From Shimia sp051201625 (GTDB taxonomy: Bacteria; Pseudomonadota; Alphaproteobacteria; Rhodobacterales; Rhodobacteraceae), in NCBI RefSeq assembly GCF_051201625.1, contig NZ_CP179203.1, forward strand, positions 3,596,001 through 3,660,000: 64,000 nucleotides of DNA, written 5' to 3'. Of the stretch, positions 1 to 8,429 are shown piece by piece. Position numbers and translations under genes: made by a program. Positions within the stretch are counted from its first letter, which is position 1. Every line of letters begins with the position of its first letter. The notes beneath the pieces were generated by a model. It searched no databases. It worked only from the letters and a program-made list of their open reading frames with translations, and had not been told where the DNA came from.

Positions 1-258
1 GCTGCACTTTTGGCATGTGGCAAGTCTTGCCCCGGCGACAGCGACCAACAAGAAACAGATTTCCCCAATGCTTCGGGCCCCTACCAGCCTGGTGACCTTT
101 TGTTCTGGGAAGGGCATGTCGCGCTTGTATCAAACCCAAGCACCCTAATCCACGCAAGTGCGCACCATATGTCCGTGATCCACGAACCCATCATAGCCGC
201 AATCGACCGAATTCAGTCACAGGGTGGCGGCCCTTTAACTGCGCACAAACGCCCCTAG
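1..258 (+). CDS. NlpC/P60 (C40) cell-wall peptidase, C-terminal fragment
   Basis: The reading frame is open from the first base, so the gene starts upstream of the window. The visible part begins AALLACGKSCPGDSD and contains a GDLLFWEGHVALV block and an IHASAHH block. These match the C-terminal half of NlpC/P60 peptidases, which cut peptide links in peptidoglycan; the histidine in GHVALV is the expected catalytic base. The catalytic cysteine (usually in a DCSG motif) lies outside the window. It ends 11 bp before the agmatinase gene, whose ribosome binding site overlaps this stop codon, so the two are probably co-transcribed. Confidence 0.8.
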   Translation, partial: AALLACGKSCPGDSDQQETDFPNASGPYQPGDLLFWEGHVALVSNPSTLIHASAHHMSVIHEPIIAAIDRIQSQGGGPLTAHKRP

Positions 259-269
259 GAGAAACACAC

Positions 270-1232
270 ATGAGTGATAATTTCTTTCAACCTGTTTCAG
301 GTATGGATCTTCCAAGGTTTGCCGGAATACCAAGTTTCATGCGTTTGCCAATCATGGGACCTGAAGACCCCCGTTTCACTGAAGTTCAGATTGGGCTGGT
401 TGGCGTGCCATGGGATAGCGGCACCACCAACCGACCGGGACCGCGCCACGGACCACGCCAGTTGCGCGACGCTTCCACGATGATCCGGGCCCAAAACGGG
501 GCAACAGGTGTGCGTCCGTTTGAATTGGCTAACTGCGCCGACCTAGGCGATATTGGCCCAAACCCCGCAGATATACCCGACAGCATGGAGCGCATTACTA
601 GCTTTTTTGAAAAATTAGTAAAAAGAGATATCCTTCCTTTGACTGCCGGTGGTGATCATCTAACATCATTACCTATCCTGCGAGCACTTGCCGCGAAGTC
701 ATCTGTGGGCATGGTTCATTTTGATAGTCACACTGACCTATATCATAGCTACTTTGGTGGCTCTTTATACACGCATGGCACACCCTTTCGCCGCGCAGTT
801 GAAGAAGAATTGCTAGATCCCAAAAGGGTGGTACAGGTTGGCATTCGTGGCAGCACCTATGATAACGAAGATAGTGATTTTGCCCGTAGCGTTGGAATTC
901 GCATTATAAGGATTGAGGAATTTTTCGATCGAGGGATTAAAGATGTCATGACCGAAGTGCGCGAAATTGTTGGGAGTGGGGCAACATATTTATCCTATGA
1001 CATTGATTTTGTAGATCCAACCTTTGCTCCAGGAACTGGCACCCCAGAAGTAGGCGGGCCAAACGCATTTCAAGCATTGCAGGTTGTGCGTGAATTAGAC
1101 GGTCTGAACATCATCGGGGCCGACCTTGTCGAAGTATCACCACCGTTTGACAGTTCAAGCGGAACCGCCTTCCTTGGAGTTTCAATCATGTTTGAAATGC
1201 TCTGCATTATGGCAAGGAGACTGGTCACTTGA
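270..1232 (+). CDS. speB: Agmatinase / guanidino-acid ureohydrolase (arginase family)
   Basis: A 320-residue ureohydrolase, full length for the family. The Mn-binding residues are all visible: GGDH ending at His130, DSHTD at 152-156, and SYDIDFVDP with Asp244 and Asp246. These enzymes hydrolyse a guanidino compound to urea plus an amine; agmatine to putrescine is the usual assignment in this clade. Arginase-family members also use guanidinobutyrate and related substrates, so the exact substrate is inferred. AGGAGA lies 8 nt before the ATG. It follows the NlpC/P60 gene by 11 bp and is followed by a short non-coding stretch and the convergent DUF2794 gene. Confidence 0.88.
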   Translation: MSDNFFQPVSGMDLPRFAGIPSFMRLPIMGPEDPRFTEVQIGLVGVPWDSGTTNRPGPRHGPRQLRDASTMIRAQNGATGVRPFELANCADLGDIGPNPADIPDSMERITSFFEKLVKRDILPLTAGGDHLTSLPILRALAAKSSVGMVHFDSHTDLYHSYFGGSLYTHGTPFRRAVEEELLDPKRVVQVGIRGSTYDNEDSDFARSVGIRIIRIEEFFDRGIKDVMTEVREIVGSGATYLSYDIDFVDPTFAPGTGTPEVGGPNAFQALQVVRELDGLNIIGADLVEVSPPFDSSSGTAFLGVSIMFEMLCIMARRLVT

Positions 1233-1352
1233 TCCAGAGGCACAACGTCCCAAGCGCACAGAATGACTCACTTCGCAAAGATCAGGGTCAACCTTTTTAC
1301 AAGTTAAGGCATCCCCCACCCTAAATTTCTGACAATTTGAAAAATGTTAGGT

Positions 1353-1697
1353 TTATTCGACGCTGCGGATCAACTTGCGCTCGAGCACTCTGAGAACAGT
1401 TTTCAAGTCTTGCCCCCGTTTGAGAATTTGGCCGTCGATTCCGATTACCGCGTACATGCCTTGGCGGTTACGCAGACGCGGTCTTTTTTCGATTCGATAG
1501 AGCGGATTCTCAGCGGTGCGCCGAAATACGGAAAAGACTGCAACATCGTTGAGATGCGAGATTCCGTAATCCCGCCATTCTCCAGCCGCAACCATGCGCC
1601 CGTAAAGCGACAGGATCACATTGAGCTCTCTGCGGTGAAACGCAACCTGCGGTGGTGGCGAAACCTGCTTCATAGGGATTGGGGGTTGGGCATTCAT
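1353..1697 (-). CDS. DUF2794 family protein
   Basis: A 114-residue cytosolic protein of unknown function. The core FHRRELNVILSLYGRMVAAG, followed by GEWRDYGISHL and FSVFRRTAENPLYRIEKRP, is the DUF2794 signature common in Alphaproteobacteria. The frame is open further upstream to an ATG at 1760. I prefer the ATG at 1697 (MNAQPPIPM) because the added 21 residues are low-complexity and not typical of the family. No signal peptide or membrane segment is visible. It is convergent with speB and lies downstream of imuB on the same strand, 209 bp away. Confidence 0.8.
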   Translation of the reverse strand: MNAQPPIPMKQVSPPPQVAFHRRELNVILSLYGRMVAAGEWRDYGISHLNDVAVFSVFRRTAENPLYRIEKRPRLRNRQGMYAVIGIDGQILKRGQDLKTVLRVLERKLIRSVE

Positions 1698-1906
1698 ATC
1701 ATCAGACTTGCCGTGTTTTTTGGATAAATCAACCCCGCCTCGGTTTTGCCGTAAATTCATCTGAAAATCGCCTTTGACAGATCCTAGTTTTGCCTCAACG
1801 ATAGATCACCATAGGTACATAGCGAAACATTAACGCTACCTTCGGCGGCGCAGCATTATTGCCCCCACCCAGTTTGTGCCGTCGAAGGCTTATCTTACCG
1901 ATAGAA

Positions 1907-3565
1907 TCAAGCAAACGTTCCATGACAAAACCAGCCGGATGACATGGTGCCACCATGTGCGTAATAGAGCCACAGACGCTCTCCACTTTCGCAAGTTACC
2001 CGCCAGTAATCGCGCACCCCGCTGCGCCAGTTAGGCTCATCAATCCACCATTCCGGGGCAATACGCTCCGGTCCTTGAGCGATCACCCAATGCATATCAC
2101 GGCCTCGCCAAAGAAACGGTCCAGTTAGGCGTGGCTTATCTGGCGCCTTTAGCGGCTCTGGACGCAATAAGAGAATTGGACGTGGTCCGGGCACTTCTGG
2201 CCAATCACTCTGAAACGCGTCCGACCAAGCCGCATGCAGCATCTGCGCACACTTTTCCGGGATATGACTCGAGGCCGGATGACGCCGGGTGATCTGTTCT
2301 AGGCCGATGCGTGCACCAATTCGACCGATCAAATCATCTAGCACAGGCCCGGCCGCCAACCGCACAGCCACAGCTTGGCCGGCTTCCAGATGTCCTGTGG
2401 CACAGCGATGATGTAACGGCTCAGTTTGAATAGCCTCGATCCGCAGCATGTCGATTCCAAACCCTGCATCAATATCACCCAACTTCATCCGCAATAGTGG
2501 ACGGATACGCTCCGCGTCATCTGCCGCCCTTGCAAGGCCGACATCCACCGATTGCATGGTTTGGTCAGTGCGAAAAACCTGTAGCCTCACTGCGCGTGCA
2601 CCAAGTCCGCCCGCGCGCAAACGCTCACACAAAGGCGGCAACAAACGATTAATCCCTGCAAGTAGATCCGCTTCCAACCCGATCGGCTCAGGCAAGGTCA
2701 TACGCACAGCAAAAATCGCTGCAGGTGCCGCTGGACTGATTGGTTCAGGCACACTGCCCAGCGCCTGATCCAGGCGCAGGACCACCCCTTTGCCAAAGCG
2801 CCGCACCAGACCTGCACGCGGTTGTCCAGCCAGATCACCAATACGCCGTAATCCTAACCGGGCCAAGTCCGCTTGTATTTCAGTGGTTAGTCGCAACCCA
2901 GCCACTGGCAAATCTGCCAATATACTACGTGTTTGACCTGGTGGCGCAATTCGACCTACCCTAGGTAGTGTATCTAGTCTTTGAGGAGGCGTTCCTCCGC
3001 GCGTCCAGTGTCGTCGCTTCACCGCGCGCGCGCGCGTCGCACGAGCTTCCTGCTGAATGTCGTCACTACTACGATATACTGCGGTCGATTTCTCTGCGAA
3101 GCGGGCCAGTGCCCAAGCCGCCCCCAACGTATCGGCGATTCCCGCCCGCACGGTAAGTCCCAGATCAACACAATCGCGCGCTATCTGCTCCAATACCTCG
3201 CGTTCTCCACCAAATAAATGCACACATCCGGTCAGGTCAATCACCAACCCGTTAGGCGCATCTTCAGCCAGCCAAGGTGAAAACTTTCCAGCCCAGCGTC
3301 GAATTGCGGCGAGAAAGGCAGCCTCGGCCTGAACATTTTGCAATCGTATAATTACCTCTGGACACACGGCCTGCGCATCCCGCACAGGTTGTCCCAACGT
3401 TAGCCCCAGGGCTTCGGCCTGTTTATTTAAGGATGAAATCACCTGCATTTGGCCAGTATCACGCAAGACGACGAGTGGCGCATCAAATGTACCCCGTTCC
3501 AAGCGAACTAATCGTTCGGCCCCCAATCGTGGAAACCATAAGGACAGTATTCGGCGGTTTGGCAT
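1907..3565 (-). CDS. imuB: ImuB, catalytically inactive Y-family polymerase subunit of the SOS mutasome
   Basis: A 552-residue ImuB. It starts MPNRRILSLWFPRLGAERL, carries the signature VIDLTGCVHLFGGE, and ends with the typical WLYYAHGG...GWFCHGTFA tail, so it looks intact. In the known system (Caulobacter, Mycobacterium) ImuB links ImuA, the sliding clamp and the error-prone polymerase DnaE2 for damage-induced mutagenesis. The usual cassette is imuA-imuB-dnaE2. Here there is no imuA upstream (fasciclin follows after a 300-bp gap on the other strand) and no dnaE2 downstream (DUF2794 follows). A purine-rich GGGGGATT precedes the ATG. A LexA-type box lies 42 bp upstream. The ORF is full length and without frameshift, arguing against simple decay of imuB itself. 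Confidence 0.88.
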   Translation of the reverse strand: MPNRRILSLWFPRLGAERLVRLERGTFDAPLVVLRDTGQMQVISSLNKQAEALGLTLGQPVRDAQAVCPEVIIRLQNVQAEAAFLAAIRRWAGKFSPWLAEDAPNGLVIDLTGCVHLFGGEREVLEQIARDCVDLGLTVRAGIADTLGAAWALARFAEKSTAVYRSSDDIQQEARATRARAVKRRHWTRGGTPPQRLDTLPRVGRIAPPGQTRSILADLPVAGLRLTTEIQADLARLGLRRIGDLAGQPRAGLVRRFGKGVVLRLDQALGSVPEPISPAAPAAIFAVRMTLPEPIGLEADLLAGINRLLPPLCERLRAGGLGARAVRLQVFRTDQTMQSVDVGLARAADDAERIRPLLRMKLGDIDAGFGIDMLRIEAIQTEPLHHRCATGHLEAGQAVAVRLAAGPVLDDLIGRIGARIGLEQITRRHPASSHIPEKCAQMLHAAWSDAFQSDWPEVPGPRPILLLRPEPLKAPDKPRLTGPFLWRGRDMHWVIAQGPERIAPEWWIDEPNWRSGVRDYWRVTCESGERLWLYYAHGGTMSSGWFCHGTFA

Positions 3566-3606
3566 AATCCCCCACGAAACAAAGGTAAGCGGACAAATTA
3601 ATACGT

Positions 3607-3621
3607 GTTCACTTTATGTTC
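3607..3621. promoter_or_regulatory. LexA (SOS) box of imuB
   Basis: The plus strand reads GTTC-ACTTTAT-GTTC, an exact match to the alphaproteobacterial LexA operator GTTC-N7-GTTC. It lies 42 bp upstream of the minus-strand imuB start. Read in the gene direction the seven-base spacer is ATAAAGT, which could contribute to a -10 element, so LexA would block RNA polymerase. Damage induction of imuB is the established pattern for this gene elsewhere. The rest of the 3566-3873 interval is AT-rich and must also hold the divergent fasciclin promoter; no other element is clear in it. Confidence 0.75.
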
Positions 3622-3873
3622 TTATTCTTCGTAGTCTGATTCTTATTGACAAGTCGAGATAATCTTCCCTTGAATTTTCGAAACCGCTCTTGGCGCCCTC
3701 CGGCAAAAGTAGTGATTTTCAAGTCTAAAAAGATGCTGAAATAATTCTCAAGAATTTGTATAAAAGTTTAAAATCAATCGCTTAAACGGCATTCACTAAA
3801 AAAAATGCAGCTGTCTTCATCCAGCTAGAAAAATCTTCCGTATCTTTTTCATTACAACTTGAAAGGAACGATC

Positions 3874-4377
3874 ATGTTAAGACGCACATTTTTCTCACTC
3901 ATGGGTGGGGCTGCCATCACACTCGCTGCAAGCACAAGTTCATTTGCGGGTGGCACAAAGGCAAAAATGGATATCGTGGATACCGCAGTGAACGCAGGTT
4001 CGTTTACCACCTTAGTGGCTGCAGTCCAAGCCGCAGGTCTTGTAGATGTTCTGAAAGGTGATGGACCATTCACCGTATTTGCACCAACCGACGCTGCGTT
4101 TGCAGCGCTGCCAGCAGGAACTGTTGAGAATCTCTTGAAGCCAGAGAACAAAGATCAACTTGTCGCCATCTTGACATACCACGTGATCCCATCACAGGTT
4201 ATGTCTGGAGACATAGCTGGTAAAAAAGCGGATGTGGCCACAGTGCAGGGGTCCGATCTCGCAGTCGATGCTACCAGTGGCGTAATGATCAACGATGCTT
4301 CAGTCACCACCGCGGATGTAATCGCTAAGAATGGAGTCATTCACGTAATCGACTCAGTATTAATTCCCAGTTCTTAA
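3874..4377 (+). CDS. Exported fasciclin (FAS1) domain protein
   Basis: A 167-residue secreted protein with one FAS1 domain. The N-terminus MLRRTFFSLMGG continues as a hydrophobic stretch ending SSFA, consistent with a Sec or possibly Tat signal (twin arginine at residues 3-4). The domain shows the H1 box DGPFTVFAPTDAAFAALP and a YHVIP box, and ends NGVIHVIDSVLIP. FAS1 proteins in bacteria are linked to adhesion or polymer binding; the target here is unknown. I chose the ATG at 3874 because AAAGGA lies 8-9 nt upstream, rather than the in-frame TTG at 3859. A strong hairpin follows the stop codon. Confidence 0.85.
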   Translation: MLRRTFFSLMGGAAITLAASTSSFAGGTKAKMDIVDTAVNAGSFTTLVAAVQAAGLVDVLKGDGPFTVFAPTDAAFAALPAGTVENLLKPENKDQLVAILTYHVIPSQVMSGDIAGKKADVATVQGSDLAVDATSGVMINDASVTTADVIAKNGVIHVIDSVLIPSS

Positions 4378-4395
4378 ATTCAAATAGCAAAGAAT

Positions 4396-4425
4396 GGTGG
4401 CTGCGCATATGCTCGCGCAGCCACC
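4396..4425 (+). terminator. Hairpin terminator after the fasciclin gene
   Basis: A perfect 11-bp inverted repeat, GGTGGCTGCGC ... GCGCAGCCACC, with an 8-nt loop, begins 18 bp after the fasciclin stop codon. The sequence after it, GAATTTCT, is only moderately T-rich, so termination is likely but may be partial. It separates the fasciclin gene from the cytochrome c' gene. Confidence 0.6.
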
Positions 4426-4488
4426 GAATTTCTACGACCACGGCATTTACCTTTGAAGCTTACATATCATTCAATCAAGAATAGCACC

Positions 4489-4929
4489 GTGACAAAAACT
4501 TTTAGGCTTATTGCTGTTGCGACCTCACTCTCTGCCACCCTCGCAGTTGCTCACGACGGGGTTAAAGATGTCGACGTTTTGGCTCGTATGAAAGCTATGG
4601 AGGCTATTGGACTTGCCGCTAAAGAGTTAGGGGACATGGCGCGGGGTTTCATCCCCTTTGATCCCAACCGAGCGCACATCGTGCGCGACAACATCAGCTT
4701 ACACGCCATAAACATGCCCATTCTTTTTGCAAAATTTACGACTGACCCAAAATCAGAAGCTGCGTCAACAATCTGGGACAACTGGGACGATTTCGTCATT
4801 CGGTCAGCTGAATTGCAAAAGTCAGCGTCCGCGTTAAATTTCTCAGACGCAGGCGCGCTGTCGCTCAGCATGCGTGGCCTTGGCGCGGCTTGCAGTGGGT
4901 GTCATAAACTATATCGCATCAAAAATTAA
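4489..4929 (+). CDS. Periplasmic cytochrome c' (class II c-type cytochrome)
   Basis: Residues from the GTG start at 4489 read VTKTFRLIAVATSLSATLAVA, a signal peptide with likely cleavage before HDG. The mature part is a helical protein ending with the haem site CSGCHKLYR, the C-terminal position typical of cytochrome c'. These four-helix-bundle haemoproteins bind NO or act in electron transfer in the periplasm. A TTG start at 4453 is in frame and would add 12 residues before the signal; I favour GTG because the signal then begins with basic residues directly. The stop codon abuts the stop of the convergent I78 gene with no base between. Confidence 0.82.
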   Translation: MTKTFRLIAVATSLSATLAVAHDGVKDVDVLARMKAMEAIGLAAKELGDMARGFIPFDPNRAHIVRDNISLHAINMPILFAKFTTDPKSEAASTIWDNWDDFVIRSAELQKSASALNFSDAGALSLSMRGLGAACSGCHKLYRIKN

Positions 4930-5238
4930 TCAGCCACACCACACTTTGGAGATTATTTCATTATCACCGTGCTCGATGTTTAATCTGTGTGGCAGGTAGT
5001 CCGTCGTGGTAATGGAACCAGGTGGTACCACACGCGTTTCTTCCGGTATTTCAATAGTCTGTAAGACAACCAGTGATTGGCCCACCAGCGGGGAAAACAC
5101 ATCTTCATCACAGCGAGCAGCGCCAGTGAGTGGTACATCAGGCACTATCGCCTCATCAAAAACCTTGGGATCAGCACTAGGCTCAGCGCAAGCACACAAA
5201 AATCCCGCGGAAAGGGCTGCATGAATCACAGTGCGCAT
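4930..5238 (-). CDS. I78-type peptidase-inhibitor-like lipoprotein
   Basis: A 102-residue protein starting MRTVIHAALSAGFLCAC, a signal with a lipobox-like LCAC. The conserved part runs CDEDVFSPLVGQSL, then ETRVVPPGSITTTDYLPHRLN, and ends VWCG, the pattern of the peptidase inhibitor I78 family (potato inhibitor-like fold). It presumably sits at the outer membrane and may inhibit serine proteases; inhibition is inferred from family only. GAGGAC lies upstream of the ATG. It is convergent with the cytochrome c' gene, stop codon to stop codon. Confidence 0.78.
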   Translation of the reverse strand: MRTVIHAALSAGFLCACAEPSADPKVFDEAIVPDVPLTGAARCDEDVFSPLVGQSLVVLQTIEIPEETRVVPPGSITTTDYLPHRLNIEHGDNEIISKVWCG

Positions 5239-5936
5239 AGCAAGTCCTCAAAAAAATATTATTCAAACTGCGTCACTGTGACGGGGATAACAGCTTCATG
5301 CAATAATGCTGCGCTCTTTTATTGAAAAATACAGACTAAAAAGGCTACCGCCTAACCGTTTAAAACTTTGAATGCTGCGGACTTTTGCTTCAGTGACGCA
5401 TACTTCGGCCAATACATTGTATTTCGTGTTAGTGGATCTCAAAAGCCACATAGCCGGCGGTGTTTAAATGAGTAAGCCGCGGATGTTTGCAAAGTGAAAG
5501 AATTCATCTTGTTAAATGATTACTCAGAAAGCCCATTTCCATCTATCCTCAACCATGAAAGACAACGCGAGCTGGGCTATTGACGCGAGAAAAAATCTAC
5601 AAAAATTAAATTATTTGAAGCTGGGAGATTACGTTAAACCACTAATTGAAACGGGTACTTTGGATATGGTTCGTGCGTTTGCGACGATTTTAATACCTAC
5701 TCCTCCATTTTCAGTAAATGTAACCATGGCACCCCGCCTTAAATAAGTTATTTGCCCCACCAATACGTCAGTGACCCTAATCTCATTGGATTTCTGAACC
5801 ACTACCGCAGAATAAGCTTTTTCTTCTCACAATGCCCTCACAATAAAGCAAATTTTGTATGTGACAGGTAAATTGCCAGAATCCCCAATATTTAAAATGT
5901 ACAACTAACATAAACTACTGTGAAGTTTGCGCCTAA
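5239..5936. other. Intergenic region, no convincing gene
   Basis: About 700 AT-rich bases between two minus-strand genes. One plus-strand ORF of 76 codons (5516-5746) is present. It has no clear ribosome binding site and an amino-acid sequence I cannot place, so I do not call it. No strong hairpin, tRNA or repeat was seen. The minus-strand promoter of the I78 gene must lie at its left end. Confidence 0.5.
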
Positions 5937-7010
5937 TCACGCCATTCCTCCGTGCACCAAACCCTCCGCAATTCGCAAATATGCTTTGGCCATCTCACTG
6001 TCACCCGCAGCAACGGGAGTACCCTCGTCACCTGCTAGCCGTGTATCGAGATCAACCGGCAAGACGCCGAGCAAAGGAATACCCAATTTCTTTGCCTCGG
6101 CGGCAACTCCTCCCCGTCCGAAAATATGACTTTCATATCCACAATTAGGACAGTGGAAAGTGCTCATATTTTCAATCAAGCCGAGCACTGGTGTTTTCAG
6201 CTGATCAAACATACCAAGTGCCTTACGCGCGTCCAGCAGAGCTACATCTTGTGGTGTCGAGACGACTATCGCTCCAGTAAGTTCAGTCTTCTGACACAAA
6301 GTCAGCTGCACATCACCAGTGCCCGGTGGTAAGTCGACTATAAGAATATCTAAGTCGCCCCACTGCACCTGTGTTAGCATTTGCTGCAACGCACCCATCA
6401 GCATAGGACCACGCCAAACGACGGGCTTGTCTTCTTCGAGCATGAAACCGAGCGACATGATTGTTACGCCATGGGCATGCAAAGGCATGATGGTTTTGCC
6501 ATCAGGAGACGCTGGACGCTTATTAACCCCCATCATGCGAGGCTGCGAAGGACCGTAGATGTCCGCATCAAGCAAGCCAACTTTGCGACCCTGTTTGGCC
6601 AGAGCAACTGCCAGATTTGAAGAGACGGTCGACTTACCAACGCCACCTTTGCCAGATCCAATGGCAAGAATTCGATCCACACCAGGCACCTTCATAGGGC
6701 CTTGCTGAGCTTTGAAATGACCACCAACTTTTAGACTCGGCGCTGGCTTCGTCTTGGCTGCAACTTCATGAGCTGTCAAGACTACGCTAACCGAGGTTAC
6801 CCCATCCAGTTGTCCAACCAATCGTTCTACTGTCAGCAGCAGAGGTTCCATCTGGCGCGCAATTGCCGGCGTTGTCGCTTCAATTACAAAGCTCACCGAA
6901 CCATCATTAATTTCCAATGCGCGAACCATGTCTCGAGAGACTAGATCACCGCCGTCGGGTAACTCTAAACGGCTTAGGTTTTCCAGGATCACTGTTTTAT
7001 GGACAGTCAT
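5937..7010 (-). CDS. mrp: Mrp/ApbC-type Fe-S cluster carrier ATPase
   Basis: A 357-residue P-loop ATPase. The N-terminal ~90 residues form a MIP18/DUF59-like domain. Next come the deviant Walker A motif GSGKGGVGKST (about residues 118-128), DADIYGPSQPRMMG, and the C-terminal HCPNCGYESHIFG, whose CxxC cysteines bridge an Fe-S cluster in the dimer. The family holds and transfers Fe-S clusters to apoproteins in the cytosol. I start at the ATG at 7010 (MTVHKTVIL), which has AAGGAAAG 6-7 nt upstream; the frame is open 9 codons further. It is a single-gene unit with no same-strand neighbour close by. Confidence 0.9.
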   Translation of the reverse strand: MTVHKTVILENLSRLELPDGGDLVSRDMVRALEINDGSVSFVIEATTPAIARQMEPLLLTVERLVGQLDGVTSVSVVLTAHEVAAKTKPAPSLKVGGHFKAQQGPMKVPGVDRILAIGSGKGGVGKSTVSSNLAVALAKQGRKVGLLDADIYGPSQPRMMGVNKRPASPDGKTIMPLHAHGVTIMSLGFMLEEDKPVVWRGPMLMGALQQMLTQVQWGDLDILIVDLPPGTGDVQLTLCQKTELTGAIVVSTPQDVALLDARKALGMFDQLKTPVLGLIENMSTFHCPNCGYESHIFGRGGVAAEAKKLGIPLLGVLPVDLDTRLAGDEGTPVAAGDSEMAKAYLRIAEGLVHGGMA

Positions 7011-7247
7011 TTCACTCTTTCCTTTCTGCAGTCGCAAAAATTACAACACCCAACATCTTCGAACGAATAACATTATGTTTCATGGATTTTCAGTGTGCTT
7101 TTTTAAAAATAGGATTGGCGTCAATCAACGATAGATCGTTATTCGTCCAGCGCATGACAGCTTTGCAAAACCGTTTGTTGTGCGCTCGCAGCATAAGTCT
7201 ATATCGTGTTCTTAAAGATAAAAACACCCCCGACAATGAGATTGCAA

Positions 7248-7463
7248 ATGGCATACTTAACACAATCAGACTTACTGGAAACGGTCTCCAGCCGCAGCCT
7301 TTTAATAATAACAAACAATTTGGTCGCACGGGTCCGACGATACCGTAGGTTCCGCACGACCTACAAAGAACTCAGCGCTCTTTCCAGCACCCAACTAAAA
7401 GACTTAGGATTGAACCACTCCATGATCCGCCGATTGGCGCTTGAGGCCTCACTGGACACTTAA
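7248..7463 (+). CDS. DUF1127 small basic protein
   Basis: A 71-residue protein. The C-terminal ~38 residues, RRYRRFRTTYKELSALSSTQLKDLGL and onward, form the DUF1127 (YjiS-like) domain: a basic helix followed by a helix with the LxxLS...LxDLGL pattern. Some alphaproteobacterial members bind RNA or affect phosphate and arginine metabolism, but nothing here assigns a role. The ATG at 7248 (MAYLTQSDLL) fits the usual N-terminus; an in-frame ATG at 7236 is an alternative. A palindrome AACGATAGATCGTT lies at 7127-7140 upstream. Confidence 0.72.
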   Translation: MAYLTQSDLLETVSSRSLLIITNNLVARVRRYRRFRTTYKELSALSSTQLKDLGLNHSMIRRLALEASLDT

Positions 7464-7617
7464 AATAGGCTCGAGAAGCCGTTCTTCCGTCTAGATCTCC
7501 AGCCCGACTACTGTTCTTTTTTCTCCCCGTTATTCCTACCTCAAACTTTGGGCGTTACCTGCAAACGTCTAAAATCAAGGCTGCTCTCTCCTCCCTAGAG
7601 TGCCTTGACACTAGTGT

Positions 7618-7644
7618 GGCGGCACCCTTCTCCCTAGTGCCGCC
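7618..7644. terminator. GC-rich inverted repeat downstream of the GST gene
   Basis: A perfect 8-bp inverted repeat, GGCGGCAC ... GTGCCGCC, with an 11-nt loop. It lies between the convergent ends of the DUF1127 gene (stop at 7463) and the GST gene (stop at 7736). Neither strand has a T run after it, so it may be a bidirectional weak terminator or an RNA-stabilising hairpin. Nothing else is seen in the 7464-7735 interval. Confidence 0.3.
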
Positions 7645-7735
7645 GCACCAAAATGGATTGCAAGGGCTGCGTCCCGCCTTTGTTTCAATACGAAAAAAAC
7701 GATGTTTCCGCCGCCCTCGCATCGCTGATTTTCTT

Positions 7736-8365
7736 CTAAATCTGTGCACTCTCCCGTTGAGAGATTCTGTCAAACCAATCCCGCGCGGCGGTATTTTCTT
7801 CAGGCAGGCGCCGCCTAACCACACGTCCAAAATCACAAAACACGTATGCCGTTATATCAGCAATCGAAAAACGATCAGATCCCAGATAAACGCTTTTTTG
7901 TAATCGTTCCTCAAGTAAATCAAAAAACACTCCAATGCGCGCATGGCCTCGTTCCGCAAGTTCCGGTATCTGCGCATAATTCTCAGGCCCAGGCAGTGCT
8001 CTGTCTTTCATCAGCGGGTGGGAGTTGCGAAATGCTTCGGCAACCGCCACGCCTCCTTGGAACTCAGCCATCGCATTCCACATCATGATTGACGCTTTCT
8101 CCTCGGCATCTTGTCCCAATAAGGGAGGATCAGGGTAAATCTCCTCCAAGTAGGTTGCTATAGCGATATTCTCAGACAACACTCGGTCCCCCGTTATTAC
8201 CAGTGCCGGCAGCATAGCTCGCGGATTTACTAGGAGAAATTCCGGCGAAAACTGCTGGTTCTTTCCCAGGTCAATGTTGCGAGTTTCTATTTCAATGCCT
8301 TTTTCAGCGATGAACATACGTGTCCGTCGTGGGTTTGGCGCCGTGCTACAGTCGTAAAATATCAT
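7736..8365 (-). CDS. Glutathione S-transferase family protein
   Basis: A 209-residue protein with an N-terminal thioredoxin-like domain (MIFYDCSTAPNPRRTRMF, then NPRAMLPALV with the cis-proline, and LSENIAIATYLEE, where Ser-Glu contacts glutathione) and an all-helical C-terminal domain with FSIADITAYV. The family conjugates or uses glutathione in the cytosol; the substrate is unknown. AGGAGGG four bases before the ATG at 8365 decides the start over an ATG eight codons upstream. It lies 64 bp downstream of uvrD on the same strand. Confidence 0.85.
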   Translation of the reverse strand: MIFYDCSTAPNPRRTRMFIAEKGIEIETRNIDLGKNQQFSPEFLLVNPRAMLPALVITGDRVLSENIAIATYLEEIYPDPPLLGQDAEEKASIMMWNAMAEFQGGVAVAEAFRNSHPLMKDRALPGPENYAQIPELAERGHARIGVFFDLLEERLQKSVYLGSDRFSIADITAYVFCDFGRVVRRRLPEENTAARDWFDRISQRESAQI

Positions 8366-8429
8366 TAAGCCCTCCTGTTGTTGCAACACTCAGGATAAGC
8401 CGCATACACCTGTCAATTCAAAATAGAAG

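Noticed and set aside
1795..1986. Minus-strand 63-codon ORF after imuB as a possible start of dnaE2
   Set aside because: It overlaps the imuB end in another frame and shows no PHP-domain sequence of DnaE2.
5516..5746. A 76-codon plus-strand ORF in the gap before mrp
   Set aside because: No ribosome binding site, no family pattern, and its composition is like the surrounding non-coding DNA.
7555..7836. Minus-strand 93-codon ORF overlapping the end of the GST gene
   Set aside because: It is out of frame with the GST gene, has no SD, and a composition of basic residues typical of shadow frames.
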